64,000 nt of DNA, from the NCBI RefSeq assembly GCF_002002885.1, contig NZ_CP019510.1, positions 186,001-250,000 of the forward strand. Direction: 5' to 3'. Position numbers and translations under genes: made by a program. The stretch is from Janthinobacterium sp. LM6 (GTDB lineage Bacteria > Pseudomonadota > Gammaproteobacteria > Burkholderiales > Burkholderiaceae_D). Below the pieces are notes generated by a model. It was not told the origin of the DNA. It saw only the letters and a program-made list of their open reading frames with translations, and did no database searches. Positions 54,514-63,628 of this stretch are shown here, one piece after another. Position 1 is the stretch's first letter. Every line of letters begins with the position of its first letter.

Positions 54514-55434
54514 ATGAGCAATCAACCGAATTTGCCGAAACAGGTCAAGATCGTCGAAGTGGGTCCGCGCGACGGCCTGCAAAACGAAAAGGAAACCATC
54601 AGCGCCGCCGTCAAGATCGAACTGGTCGACCGCCTGACCCTGGCCGGCTTCGCCAATATCGAGGCGGCGTCCTTCGTCTCGCCGAAATGGGTGCCGCAGA
54701 TGGCCACCAGCGCGGAAGTGATGGAGAGAATCGCGCGCCGCCCGGGCACCATTTATTCGGCGCTGACGCCGAACATGCAGGGTTTTGAGGCGGCACTGGC
54801 GGCGAAGGCCGATGAAGTGGTGATCTTCGGCTCCGCATCGGAGGCGTTCTCGCAAAAGAACATCAATTGCTCGATCGCCGAATCGATCGCCCGCTTCGAA
54901 GGCGTGGCGAAGGCGGCCAAGGAACACGGCCTGCGCCTGCGCGGCAGCATCAGCTGCGCCTTCGGCTGCCCCTACCAGGGGGAAGTGCCGCTCGACGCCG
55001 TGGCCGACGTGGTGGGCCGCATGCGCGACCTCGGTTGCGACGAGATCGACATCGCCGACACCATCGGCGTAGCCACGCCGAGAAAGACGCAGGCGGTGAT
55101 GGAACGCGCGATTGCCGCCTTTCACGTGGGCGGCCTGTCCGGCCACTTCCACGACACCTACGGCCAGGCGCTGGCGAACATCTACGCCAGCCTGGAAACA
55201 GGCATCGCGATCTATCATTCGTCCGTCTCGGGCCTGGGCGGCTGCCCGTACGCCAAGGGCGCCACCGGCAACGTGGCCACCGAAGACGTGCTGTACATGA
55301 TGCAGGGACTGGGGATTAGTACCGGCATCGACCTGGACCTGGTGGTCGACGCGGGGCAGTTCATTGCGCAGCAACTGGGGCGCAAGGGTTCCAGCCGCGC
55401 CGGCAATGCGATTGCGGCGAAACGCCTGGGATAA
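54514..55434 (+). CDS. liuE: Hydroxymethylglutaryl-CoA lyase
   Basis: 306 residues of the HMGL-like TIM barrel. It splits HMG-CoA to acetyl-CoA and acetoacetate, completing leucine breakdown. Metal and catalytic blocks: VEVGPRDGLQNE, GHFHDTYGQAL, and the catalytic Cys in GLGGCPYAKGATGN. It is the last gene of the run, followed by a terminator. Confidence 0.96.
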   Translation: MSNQPNLPKQVKIVEVGPRDGLQNEKETISAAVKIELVDRLTLAGFANIEAASFVSPKWVPQMATSAEVMERIARRPGTIYSALTPNMQGFEAALAAKADEVVIFGSASEAFSQKNINCSIAESIARFEGVAKAAKEHGLRLRGSISCAFGCPYQGEVPLDAVADVVGRMRDLGCDEIDIADTIGVATPRKTQAVMERAIAAFHVGGLSGHFHDTYGQALANIYASLETGIAIYHSSVSGLGGCPYAKGATGNVATEDVLYMMQGLGISTGIDLDLVVDAGQFIAQQLGRKGSSRAGNAIAAKRLG

Positions 55435-55436
55435 AT

Positions 55437-55459
55437 AAAAGGGGCTGCGGCCCCTTTTT
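55437..55459 (+). terminator. Terminator of the liu/bio run
   Basis: AAAA-GGGGC-TGCG-GCCCC-TTTTT, three bases after the liuE stop. Confidence 0.9.
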
Positions 55460-55491
55460 GCTGCCGGCCTCGCGCCGCAGGCGCTACAGAC

Positions 55492-55530
55492 GAAAAAAAA
55501 CCCAAGAGCCGAAACTCTTGGGTTTTTTTC
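55492..55530. terminator. Bidirectional terminator, mainly for tRNA-Pro
   Basis: The stem AACCCAAGAG / CTCTTGGGTT with an A run on one side and a T run on the other. On the minus strand it ends T8-CGTCT, as do both rRNA terminators. Confidence 0.9.
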
Positions 55531-55538
55531 TACAAATT

Positions 55539-55615
55539 TGGTCGGAGTACAAGGATTCGAACCTTGGACCCCCTGGTCCCAAACCAGGTGCGCTACCGGG
55601 CTGCGCCACACTCCG
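55539..55615 (-). tRNA. tRNA-Pro (anticodon TGG)
   Basis: 77 nt with encoded CCA: 5' CGGAGTGTGGCGCAGC, anticodon loop TTTGGGA, T-loop GGTTCGAATCC, acceptor end TACTCCGACCA. Followed closely by the terminator. Confidence 0.98.
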
Positions 55616-55763
55616 AAGACCAAGATAATACAGGCCGTATCGACTTCGGTCAAGGGTCAGGTGAAACTCTATGTAAATTATTTACGCGCGGCACTGCGAC
55701 TCATGTATTTTTCAAAACGATTGAAGTATGCGACACTGGCTTGGCAAGTTTTCCCGATCAGAC

Positions 55764-56414
55764 ATGAAGGCGACGACGGCAATGGAGTTCAGTATAGAAA
55801 GAAGCGGCGGCGGCCAGCCCATGCCGAATCGCCGCGGCATCGCGCTGGGCGTCGGCGTATCCCTGCTGCTGCACGGCGCCCTGATCTACCTGTGGCGCCA
55901 CGTGCAGCCAGCCGCGCTGCCGGATGCCGCGCCGCGCGTGGAATCGATCGCCGTGTGGATACGTCCGCTGGCCGCCAAGCCCCCGCCGCCGCCTGTCGAG
56001 GTGGTCAAGCCGAAGCGAGAAGCCAAACCCGTCAGCAAGCCGACACGCGCCACTGTCCGCGAAACGCCAGCAGCGGCCACAACACCAGCGGCCAGCCCGC
56101 AAGCCATCACGGTGGTGCCGGCCTCGCCGGCGGCCAGTCCAGATACCTTCAGGCAAGAAACCCCGGAGACGCCGAAATTCGAAATGGAAGCGGCCAAACG
56201 CACGGCGCGCAAGATGGCGGGCGAGCGCGATCCGTCCAAGGCGGGCACGGCCGTGGGGCAAATCCCCGACAAGCCGCTGCAAACGGAAACCCAACTGGCG
56301 CGCGACATCGCACAAGGCAAGCGCGGCGATTGCCGCACCGCCTATTCCGGCGCAGGCTTGCTGGCGCCCGTGCTGATGTTACTCGACAAGAAGGATAGCG
56401 GCTGCAAGTGGTGA
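55764..56414 (+). CDS. Membrane-anchored proline-rich protein, TonB-like N-terminus, function unknown
   Basis: About 216 residues. A single membrane helix (GIALGVGVSLLLHGALIYLW, about 26-45) is followed by a Pro/Lys/Ala-rich periplasmic region (PLAAKPPPPPVEVVKPKRE) as in TonB. The C-terminus is a small domain with two Cys (RGDCRTAYSGAGLLAP and DSGCKW), not the canonical TonB fold. No exbB/exbD genes are nearby. The start could also be 55728, 55782 or 55821. I do not recognise the C-terminal domain. Confidence 0.7.
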   Translation: MKATTAMEFSIERSGGGQPMPNRRGIALGVGVSLLLHGALIYLWRHVQPAALPDAAPRVESIAVWIRPLAAKPPPPPVEVVKPKREAKPVSKPTRATVRETPAAATTPAASPQAITVVPASPAASPDTFRQETPETPKFEMEAAKRTARKMAGERDPSKAGTAVGQIPDKPLQTETQLARDIAQGKRGDCRTAYSGAGLLAPVLMLLDKKDSGCKW

Positions 56415-56422
56415 TGGCCTGC

Positions 56423-56465
56423 TTGACTATACCCATATTGGGTACTAACATACCCAATATGGGTA
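56423..56465 (+). promoter_or_regulatory. Promoter-operator of the HTH-MNT/HEPN pair, probably leaderless
   Basis: -35 TTGACT (56423-56428), 17-bp spacer, -10 TAACAT (56446-56451). Two copies of a 15-bp near-palindrome, TACCCATATTGGGTA (56430-56444) and TACCCAATATGGGTA (56451-56465), flank and overlap the -10. The ATG at 56459 is 7 bp after -10, so the transcript would begin at or next to the start codon. Confidence 0.65.
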
Positions 56466-57091
56466 CTTTCGCAGACACATTGTTTTCCAAGACACAGCAG
56501 CGCGTGCTGGCTTTGCTCTTTGGCCAGGCACAACGGTCTTTCTATGCGAATGAAATCATCGCCTTCGCGGCCATCGGCTCGGGCGCCGTGCAACGCGAAC
56601 TGGCCAAGCTGGTGAAATCGGCCCTGGTGACCGTCAAGAAAGTGGGCAACCAGAAGCATTACCAGGCGAATCACGATGCGCCGATCTTCGACGAGCTGCG
56701 CAGCATTGTGCTGAAAACCTTTGGCGTCGCCGATGTGCTGCGCGTCGCCCTGCAACCGTATTGGCAGGAAATCGACCTGGCCTTTGTGTACGGTTCAATG
56801 GCCAAGGGCTCGGAACATGCGCACAGCGACATCGACCTGATGGTCATCGGCAACATGGCATCGAATGCCCAGTTGCTGGCAGCGCTGCAGCCTGCGCAAC
56901 AGCAGCTGGGCCGCAGCATCAACCCGACCTTGTATACGCGGGAAGAATGGCGGCAAAGAATAGACGACGGCAAGTCGTTCGTCGTGCGCATCCTCGAACA
57001 GCCCAAGATTTTTGTCAAAGGGGCCAATGATGACCTCCTCAAGCTCACAGGCGCTGGCGAACCTGGCGCGCATCGGCCAGCTCAAGGCTGA
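56459..57091 (+). CDS. Winged-HTH/MNT nucleotidyltransferase fusion, candidate antitoxin
   Basis: 210 residues from the ATG at 56459. About 1-75 is an ArsR-like winged HTH (RVLALLFGQAQRSFYANEII…), 100-190 a minimal nucleotidyltransferase with GSMAKGSEHAHSDIDL, that is GS (112-113), ten residues, D124-x-D126. This is the motif of MntA antitoxins. The HTH would bind the repeated operator over its own promoter. It overlaps the next gene by 62 bp. A longer frame from 56408 is possible but would read through the promoter. Confidence 0.85.
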   Translation: MGTFADTLFSKTQQRVLALLFGQAQRSFYANEIIAFAAIGSGAVQRELAKLVKSALVTVKKVGNQKHYQANHDAPIFDELRSIVLKTFGVADVLRVALQPYWQEIDLAFVYGSMAKGSEHAHSDIDLMVIGNMASNAQLLAALQPAQQQLGRSINPTLYTREEWRQRIDDGKSFVVRILEQPKIFVKGANDDLLKLTGAGEPGAHRPAQG

Positions 57092-57467
57092 GCCAGCGGA
57101 CGCACGCGAACGCGCAGGCTTGCTGCGCTCGGCCACCGTGCGCCTGCGCGATGCCAGGCAGCCGATACTGTCGCTGGAAAGCCGCTTCGACCTGGCGTAT
57201 AACGCGGCGCATGCTGCCGCCTTGTCTGCACTGCGTCAACATGGTTATCGCAGCGACAACCGCTATCTCGTCTTTCAAAGCCTGGAACACACGCTGGGTT
57301 TCACGCCGCAGCAGTGGCTGCTATTCAATCAGGCGCACAGGAAGCGCAACCTGGCGGAATACGAGGGCGATCTCGATGTCACACAGGGCTTTGTCGACGA
57401 GTTGATCGAGCACGTGGAACAGCTGCTTGCGGCGGCACAGGCACTCAATGTCCAGCCGCCGTCCTGA
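57030..57467 (+). CDS. Small helical protein, candidate HEPN-like toxin paired with the MNT gene
   Basis: 145 residues, mostly alpha-helical. A Shine-Dalgarno AAAGGGG lies seven bases before the ATG at 57030 (57027 is an alternative). RNLAEY (106-111) gives an R-x4-Y pattern at the place where HEPN toxins carry R-x4-6-H; an invariant HEPN His is not evident. Assignment rests on the pairing with an MNT protein, overlap and size. If it is HEPN, it would be an RNase toxin or a regulated remnant. Confidence 0.6.
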   Translation: MTSSSSQALANLARIGQLKAEPADARERAGLLRSATVRLRDARQPILSLESRFDLAYNAAHAAALSALRQHGYRSDNRYLVFQSLEHTLGFTPQQWLLFNQAHRKRNLAEYEGDLDVTQGFVDELIEHVEQLLAAAQALNVQPPS

Positions 57468-57472
57468 TCGCC

Positions 57473-58381
57473 TTATTCCTGCCCCTTCAACTGCAACGCC
57501 CGCTCATACAGGGCGTTTTTCTTGCGGCCCGTGATTTGCGCCGTCAGATTCGCCGCCTGCTTGACGCTGCATTCGGCCAGCAGGATATTGAGGATGCGTT
57601 CCGCTTCCACGTCTTCCGCGTCCTGCGCTTCGGTGGCGCCTTCCAGCAGGACGACGAATTCTCCCTTTTCGCGGTGCGCGTCGGCACGGATCCAGCTTTC
57701 CGCCTCGGACAGGGGGCAGCGGTGGATTTCCTCGAACAGTTTCGTCAGCTCGCGCGCGAACACCACCTGGCGCGTCGGCTCGAACGCCGCCGCCAGAGCC
57801 GTGGCGCAATCGAGGATGCGGTGCGGCGCTTCATAGAACACCATCGTCGCCGTCACGCCACGCAGGCTGTGCAAGATGTTTTCGCGCTGCTTGGCCTTGG
57901 CTGGCAGGAAGCCGACAAAGTAGAACTGGTCATTCAGCAAGCCGCTGGCGGAAATGGCCGTGATCGCCGCCGACGGGCCGGGCAGGGGCAGCACGCGCAA
58001 TCCCGCCGCGCGCACGGCGTCGACGATGCGCGCGCCGGGGTCGGACACGGCGGGCGTGCCGGCGTCGGAGACGAGGGCGATGCGCTCGCCGGCGTGCAGG
58101 CGCGCGATCAAAGTCTGCGCCACTTCGCGTTCGTTATGTTGATGCGCCGCAATCAACGGCTTGTTCAAGCCGAAACGCGTCAGCAGGTGCGCCGTGTTGC
58201 GCGTATCTTCACAGGCGACGGCGTCGGCAAGGCTCAGCAAATGCAGCGCGCGCAGGCTGATATCGGTCACATTGCCGATCGGCGTGGCCACTATATACAA
58301 TGTTGCGATAGGATAGACCTGGTGCGCCGCCTCTGTCATGATGGGCAGGCTGGCGATGGAACTGATTTCTTGTACGGTCAT
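57473..58381 (-). CDS. rsmI: 16S rRNA (cytidine-1402-2'-O)-methyltransferase
   Basis: 302 residues of the SAM-dependent tetrapyrrole-methylase fold. ATLYIVATPIGNVTDISLRAL near the N-terminus, ACEDTRNTAHLL, LVSDAGTPAVSDPG and PGPSAAITAISASG are the RsmI (YraL) blocks. It modifies C1402 of 16S rRNA. The start at 58381 leaves only 12 bp to the divergent lpoA start; 58339 (MTEAAHQ) gives an N-terminus closer to E. coli RsmI. Neither has a clear Shine-Dalgarno. Confidence 0.95.
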   Translation of the reverse strand: MTVQEISSIASLPIMTEAAHQVYPIATLYIVATPIGNVTDISLRALHLLSLADAVACEDTRNTAHLLTRFGLNKPLIAAHQHNEREVAQTLIARLHAGERIALVSDAGTPAVSDPGARIVDAVRAAGLRVLPLPGPSAAITAISASGLLNDQFYFVGFLPAKAKQRENILHSLRGVTATMVFYEAPHRILDCATALAAAFEPTRQVVFARELTKLFEEIHRCPLSEAESWIRADAHREKGEFVVLLEGATEAQDAEDVEAERILNILLAECSVKQAANLTAQITGRKKNALYERALQLKGQE

Positions 58382-58393
58382 TTTGGAGGTTAA

Positions 58394-59749
58394 ATGCTTG
58401 CTAATAGTGTGAAGTTACTGCTTGTTTGTGCCGCGACCGGCATGCTGAGCGCTTGCAGCACGCCTTGCGACGCGCCCGGGCAATTGTGCGCGCCTATTGA
58501 ATCTAACACAAGGGCGCTGCCGCCACCGAAGCCGCTGCCGCCTCCCGTGCCGCCGAAGCCGCCCGCGCCCGAACCGGTGACGTTCGCCGTGGCCGTGCCC
58601 GATATTACCGCCTACGACGGCAACGGCGCGCCGCTGGCGCCCATCGCCACCAAGCCGGCGACGGGCACGCCGCAGGACATGCCGGCCGCCACGGCGCCGG
58701 CGCCGTCCGACGGCAATGTCCACCACATCGGCCTGCTGCTGCCGCTGCGCTCCGCTTCCCTGGGCCCGGCCGCCGAATTGCTGCGCGCCGGCTTCATGGC
58801 CGCGTACGAGCGCGACCGCAGCGGCTTCGAAGTGACGGTGATCGACACGGGCGACGGCAGCACCGACGTGCTGAACAAGTTTGCGCAAGCGCAAGAGGAA
58901 CAGGACGTCGTCGTGGGGCCTTTGTCGCGCTCGGCCGTGACGGCCGTGGCGAACAGCGATCTGGTGCGCAAACCAACGATCGCCCTGAACCACCCGGACA
59001 ACCGCGGCGACGCGCGCCTGCCGGCCAAGCTGCTGGTGATGGGCTTGTCGATTGAGGCGGAAGCGCGCCAGGTCGCCGCCTGGGCCGCCAGCGAACAGCC
59101 GGGCGCCAGCGCGCTGATCCTGTCGGCCGGTTCGCCCTCGCAGCGCCGCATCAGCGCCGCCTTCAAGCAGGAATGGCTGCGCCAGGGCGGCAAGGTCGAT
59201 GTGATGGACTTGACGGCCACGAATGGCTACCTGAGCGATGCCGAACTGGTGCAGCTGCGCGCGCGCCTGGCCGCCACGCCCCCGGGCCTGCTGTTTGCCG
59301 CGCTCGACGCCGACCAGGCGCGCCAGCTGCGCGTGGCCATCGGCAGCGATCTGCCGCTGTATGGCACCTCGTCCTTGAATCCCGGCGCCGGGCGCGGCGC
59401 CAGCGGTCCCGAGCTCGACGGCGCGCGCCTGCTGGACCTGCCATGGCAGGTGCGGCGCGACCATCCGCAAGTGATGGTGTATCCGCAGCCGCCGCAACCG
59501 GCTGACGCCCGTTTGACGGCCGACATGGAACGCCTGTACGCGCTGGGCATCGATGCCTTCCGCGTGGCGCGCGAAGTGGCGCTGCGGCCGAACGCGCCAT
59601 TCACGCTCGATGGCGTGACGGGCCGCCTGGCCGTGCGCTTCGACGGTGATCAAAGCGTGTTCGAACGCACGGAACAGGCCGCCACCTACCAGCAGGGCGT
59701 GCTGGGCACCTGGCCGCCGGCCCCGCCGGCCGCGCCGCCAGTACAATAA
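58394..59749 (+). CDS. lpoA: Penicillin-binding protein activator LpoA-like lipoprotein
   Basis: 451 residues. Lipoprotein signal with lipobox LSAC (Cys near residue 17), then a Pro-rich linker (ALPPPKPLPPPVPPKPP, about 38-60), then a type-I periplasmic-binding-protein-like domain (about 110-445, beginning HHIGLLLPLRSASLGPAAEL). LpoA activates PBP1a from the outer membrane. It lacks the N-terminal TPR half of E. coli LpoA. The order rsmI / lpoA-yraN-diaA-dolP matches the E. coli yraL-yraP block. Shine-Dalgarno GGAGG at 58385. Confidence 0.9.
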   Translation: MLANSVKLLLVCAATGMLSACSTPCDAPGQLCAPIESNTRALPPPKPLPPPVPPKPPAPEPVTFAVAVPDITAYDGNGAPLAPIATKPATGTPQDMPAATAPAPSDGNVHHIGLLLPLRSASLGPAAELLRAGFMAAYERDRSGFEVTVIDTGDGSTDVLNKFAQAQEEQDVVVGPLSRSAVTAVANSDLVRKPTIALNHPDNRGDARLPAKLLVMGLSIEAEARQVAAWAASEQPGASALILSAGSPSQRRISAAFKQEWLRQGGKVDVMDLTATNGYLSDAELVQLRARLAATPPGLLFAALDADQARQLRVAIGSDLPLYGTSSLNPGAGRGASGPELDGARLLDLPWQVRRDHPQVMVYPQPPQPADARLTADMERLYALGIDAFRVAREVALRPNAPFTLDGVTGRLAVRFDGDQSVFERTEQAATYQQGVLGTWPPAPPAAPPVQ

Positions 59750-59759
59750 GGACACGGCC

Positions 59760-60119
59760 ATGCCGCCCTTCGCTTTCTGGAACAAACGGGAACGGGGACG
59801 GCAAGGGGAAGACGATGCGCTCGCGTATCTGTTGCTGCAAGGCTTGGTGCTGCTGGAACGCAACTATCTGTGCAAGGGCGGGGAACTCGACCTGATCATG
59901 CGCGACGGCGCCGCCATCGTCTTCGTCGAAGTGCGGCTGCGCAGCAGTGCCACCTTCGGCGGCGCCCTGGCCAGCATCACGCCGGCCAAGCAGCGGCGCA
60001 TGGTGCTGGCCGCGCAAACCTGGCTGCAGGGGCAAAAGAGCTTGCCGCCGTGCCGCTTCGACGCGCTGGCCATCGATGGCGGGCGCATCAGCTGGCTGAA
60101 GAACATCCTCGATATGTAA
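59760..60119 (+). CDS. yraN: YraN/UPF0102 family nuclease-fold protein
   Basis: 119 residues. Restriction-endonuclease-like core GQGEDDALAYLLLQGLVLLERNYL…GGELDLIMRD…IVFVEVRLR with the E/ExD/VEV pattern. Biological role is unsettled. The start at 59760 follows AAGGACA. It is 10 bp after lpoA. Confidence 0.93.
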   Translation: MPPFAFWNKRERGRQGEDDALAYLLLQGLVLLERNYLCKGGELDLIMRDGAAIVFVEVRLRSSATFGGALASITPAKQRRMVLAAQTWLQGQKSLPPCRFDALAIDGGRISWLKNILDM

Positions 60120-61452
<1,333 letters not shown>

Positions 61453-61538
61453 GCGCCTCCGCCGTTTGACCTACGGCGCCAGACTGACGATGCGACTATA
61501 ATGGCCGCATCGTTGCTCTACATTAGTGAAACTTTGCC

Positions 61539-62060
61539 ATGTCAACTTCGCCCTCCGCAAGCAAGTCCTGGATCAAGCCAGCCCTGATCGCCGTCTTCGT
61601 GGCGGGCGTGGCGGCGGCAGCTTACCTGTCGCTGAATGACAAGCAAAGCGCGCCGGACGTGACCTTCCACGGCATCCATGGCGAGAAAATCACCTCCGCC
61701 AGCCTGCGCGGCAAGGTGGTGATGGTCAATTTCTGGGCCACCTCGTGCACCACTTGCGTGGCGGAAATGCCGGAAATGGTCGATACCTACAACAAGTACA
61801 AGGGGCAGGGACTGGAATTCGTGGCCGTGGCCATGAAATACGATCCGGCCAACTACGTGCTGAACTTCGCCGAAACGCGCCAGTTGCCGTTCAAGGTGGC
61901 GCTCGACGTGACGGGCGAAGCGGCCAAGGCCTACGGCGACGTCGCCCTGACGCCCACCACCTTCGTCCTGGACAAACAGGGCAAGATCCTCAAGCGCTAT
62001 GTGGGCAAGCCGGAATTTGCCGAACTGCATAAACTGCTCGAAACAGCCATCGCCGGTTAA
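61539..62060 (+). CDS. TlpA/ResA-type thioredoxin-like protein, membrane anchored
   Basis: 173 residues. An N-terminal signal anchor (SWIKPALIAVFVAGVAAAAYL) precedes a redoxin domain with the CxxC active site in FWATSCTTCVAEMPEM and cis-Pro in TPTTFVLD. It is likely a periplasmic disulfide reductase, perhaps for cytochrome c maturation. Its stop codon abuts a 120-bp inverted-repeat element. Confidence 0.92.
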   Translation: MSTSPSASKSWIKPALIAVFVAGVAAAAYLSLNDKQSAPDVTFHGIHGEKITSASLRGKVVMVNFWATSCTTCVAEMPEMVDTYNKYKGQGLEFVAVAMKYDPANYVLNFAETRQLPFKVALDVTGEAAKAYGDVALTPTTFVLDKQGKILKRYVGKPEFAELHKLLETAIAG

Positions 62061-62179
62061 ACGTCTCACATAAGCTGCTGCGCGTCGCGATTTGCAGCCT
62101 GCGATGCTCACTGTGCTCAAGCACAGTTCCGCTTCTCTGCCGCAACTCGCTTCCGCTCGCTACGCTTCTGTGAGACGTT
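62060..62179. repeat. 120-bp imperfect palindrome with 11-bp terminal inverted repeats
   Basis: Ends AACGTCTCACA (62060-62070) and TGTGAGACGTT (62169-62179). Near the centre is the perfect dyad ACTGTGCT-CA-AGCACAGT, and the arms between pair in several further blocks. It may be a MITE-like element or a large hairpin terminator. No ORF is inside. Confidence 0.6.
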
Positions 62180-62277
62180 AAAGGCGGGAGAACACCGCAC
62201 AAAACCTTGTTGCCAAGCGTTGTCAATCTGTTATAACCTTCCCAGGCGTGATCCCACTCACCTCGTGAAGGCCAGCC

Positions 62278-62868
62278 GTGTCCCCAGCCGCCCAATCGCT
62301 CGACCCGCAGCAACTGAAAACCTGGCTGCTCGCCGCCGGCAACAAGGACGCCACCGCGTTCCGCCAGCTATATAACTCCACCTCATCGAAACTGTTTGGC
62401 TTCGCGCTGCGTATATTGCATAAGCAAGAGCTCGCTGAAGAAGCCTTGCAAGAGGGGTTCGTCGCCATCTGGAACAACGCCGCCGCTTACCAGAGCCATC
62501 TGGCGGCGCCGATGACCTGGATGGCCACCATCGTGCGCAACAAGGCGTTCGATGTGCTGCGGCGCAGCGACGATACCGTGGAAATCGATGCCGAACAGTT
62601 TGATAGCGAAGTCATGAATGCACTCCGGGATCCCCAGGCCACGCCGATCGAGTCGCTGCAACTGAGCGGTGACGCCAAGGCGCTGGCGTTTTGCATGTCC
62701 GCCCTGGAAGGGCTGCACCGGCAGGTGGTCGCCCTGGCGTTCTATCACGACCTGTCGCACAGTGAAGTGGCGCAGCAGATGTCGCTGCCGATCGGCACCG
62801 TGAAGACGTGGATACGCCGCAGCCTGGAACGGCTGCGCACGTGCCTGGCGAAACGGGAGGCATCATGA
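62278..62868 (+). CDS. ECF-family RNA polymerase sigma factor
   Basis: 196 residues from GTG at 62278. Sigma region 2 (about 30-100: ALRILHKQELAEEALQEGFVAIWNNA) and region 4 (about 130-190: YHDLSHSEVAQQMSLPIGTVKTWIRRSLERL). The stop overlaps the next ATG (ATGA), pairing it with an anti-sigma factor. The subgroup is SigK-like by partner type. The inducing signal is unknown. Confidence 0.92.
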   Translation: MSPAAQSLDPQQLKTWLLAAGNKDATAFRQLYNSTSSKLFGFALRILHKQELAEEALQEGFVAIWNNAAAYQSHLAAPMTWMATIVRNKAFDVLRRSDDTVEIDAEQFDSEVMNALRDPQATPIESLQLSGDAKALAFCMSALEGLHRQVVALAFYHDLSHSEVAQQMSLPIGTVKTWIRRSLERLRTCLAKREAS

Positions 62869-63560
62869 ATATCCGCGGCAATGACGCGCTGCGCCAGAAA
62901 CTGGCGTCCGAATACGTGCTGGGCACCCTGAAAGGGGGCGCGCGGCGGCGTTTCGAAGGCTGGCTGCACAACGACGCCGATTTGCGCAATATCACCGCCG
63001 AATGGCGCCAGCGCCTGGAACCGATGGCGGAATTCGCCACGCCCGTGGCGCCGCCCAAGCGCGTGTGGCAGCAGATCGAGCAGCGCCTGCACCTGCGTCC
63101 GCAGGGCGGCTGGGCGTTGTGGCGCGATGCGCTGTCGTTCTGGCGTGGCCTGGGCATGGCGTCGAGCGCCATCGCCGCCTTGCTGGTGATCGTCTTGGCC
63201 ACGCGCGTGATGGAGGCGCCGCAGATCAGCTATGTGGCCAGCCTGACGGACGAAAAAGCGCAAACGGCCCTGCTGCTGACGGCCGACAGCCGCCACGGCG
63301 CGCTCGAAGTGCGCATGGTGGGCAACGCGCCCGTGCCAAGTGATAAGGATCTGGAACTGTGGGCCGTGCCGAAGAACGGCAACCCGCGCTCCTTGGGCTT
63401 GCTGGCCGACAAGGGCAATATAAAACTGGCCCTGTCGCAGCGCGCCCTCGGCAACGACGTGGCCTTGCTGGCCGTTACCCTGGAACCGAAAGGCGGTTCG
63501 CCGGATCCGAACGGACCGACGGGACCGATTCTCTACAAAGGTAACTGGGTGAAAATTTAA
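62865..63560 (+). CDS. Anti-sigma factor, RskA (anti-sigma-K) type
   Basis: 231 residues: a cytosolic N-terminal anti-sigma domain (about 1-90), one membrane helix (GMASSAIAALLVIVLATRVM), and a periplasmic RskA domain (about 125-231; LELWAVPKNGNPRSLGLL). It would hold the co-encoded sigma factor until a signal arrives at the envelope. The start at 62865 overlaps the sigma stop. Confidence 0.9.
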   Translation: MNIRGNDALRQKLASEYVLGTLKGGARRRFEGWLHNDADLRNITAEWRQRLEPMAEFATPVAPPKRVWQQIEQRLHLRPQGGWALWRDALSFWRGLGMASSAIAALLVIVLATRVMEAPQISYVASLTDEKAQTALLLTADSRHGALEVRMVGNAPVPSDKDLELWAVPKNGNPRSLGLLADKGNIKLALSQRALGNDVALLAVTLEPKGGSPDPNGPTGPILYKGNWVKI

Positions 63561-63576
63561 CCCGAAGGCAAAAATC

Positions 63577-63604
63577 CGGGGTCTGACCCGTCGGGTCTGA
63601 CCCC
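63577..63604. repeat. Dispersed GGGTCTGACCC repeat, copy C
   Basis: GGGGTCTGACCC-GTC-GGGTCTGACCCC, 17 bp after the anti-sigma stop. It is a direct rather than perfectly inverted version of the copies near 51.4 kb. Confidence 0.65.
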
Positions 63605-63628
63605 AGCAGTTGATTTGGGTTGCTTACC

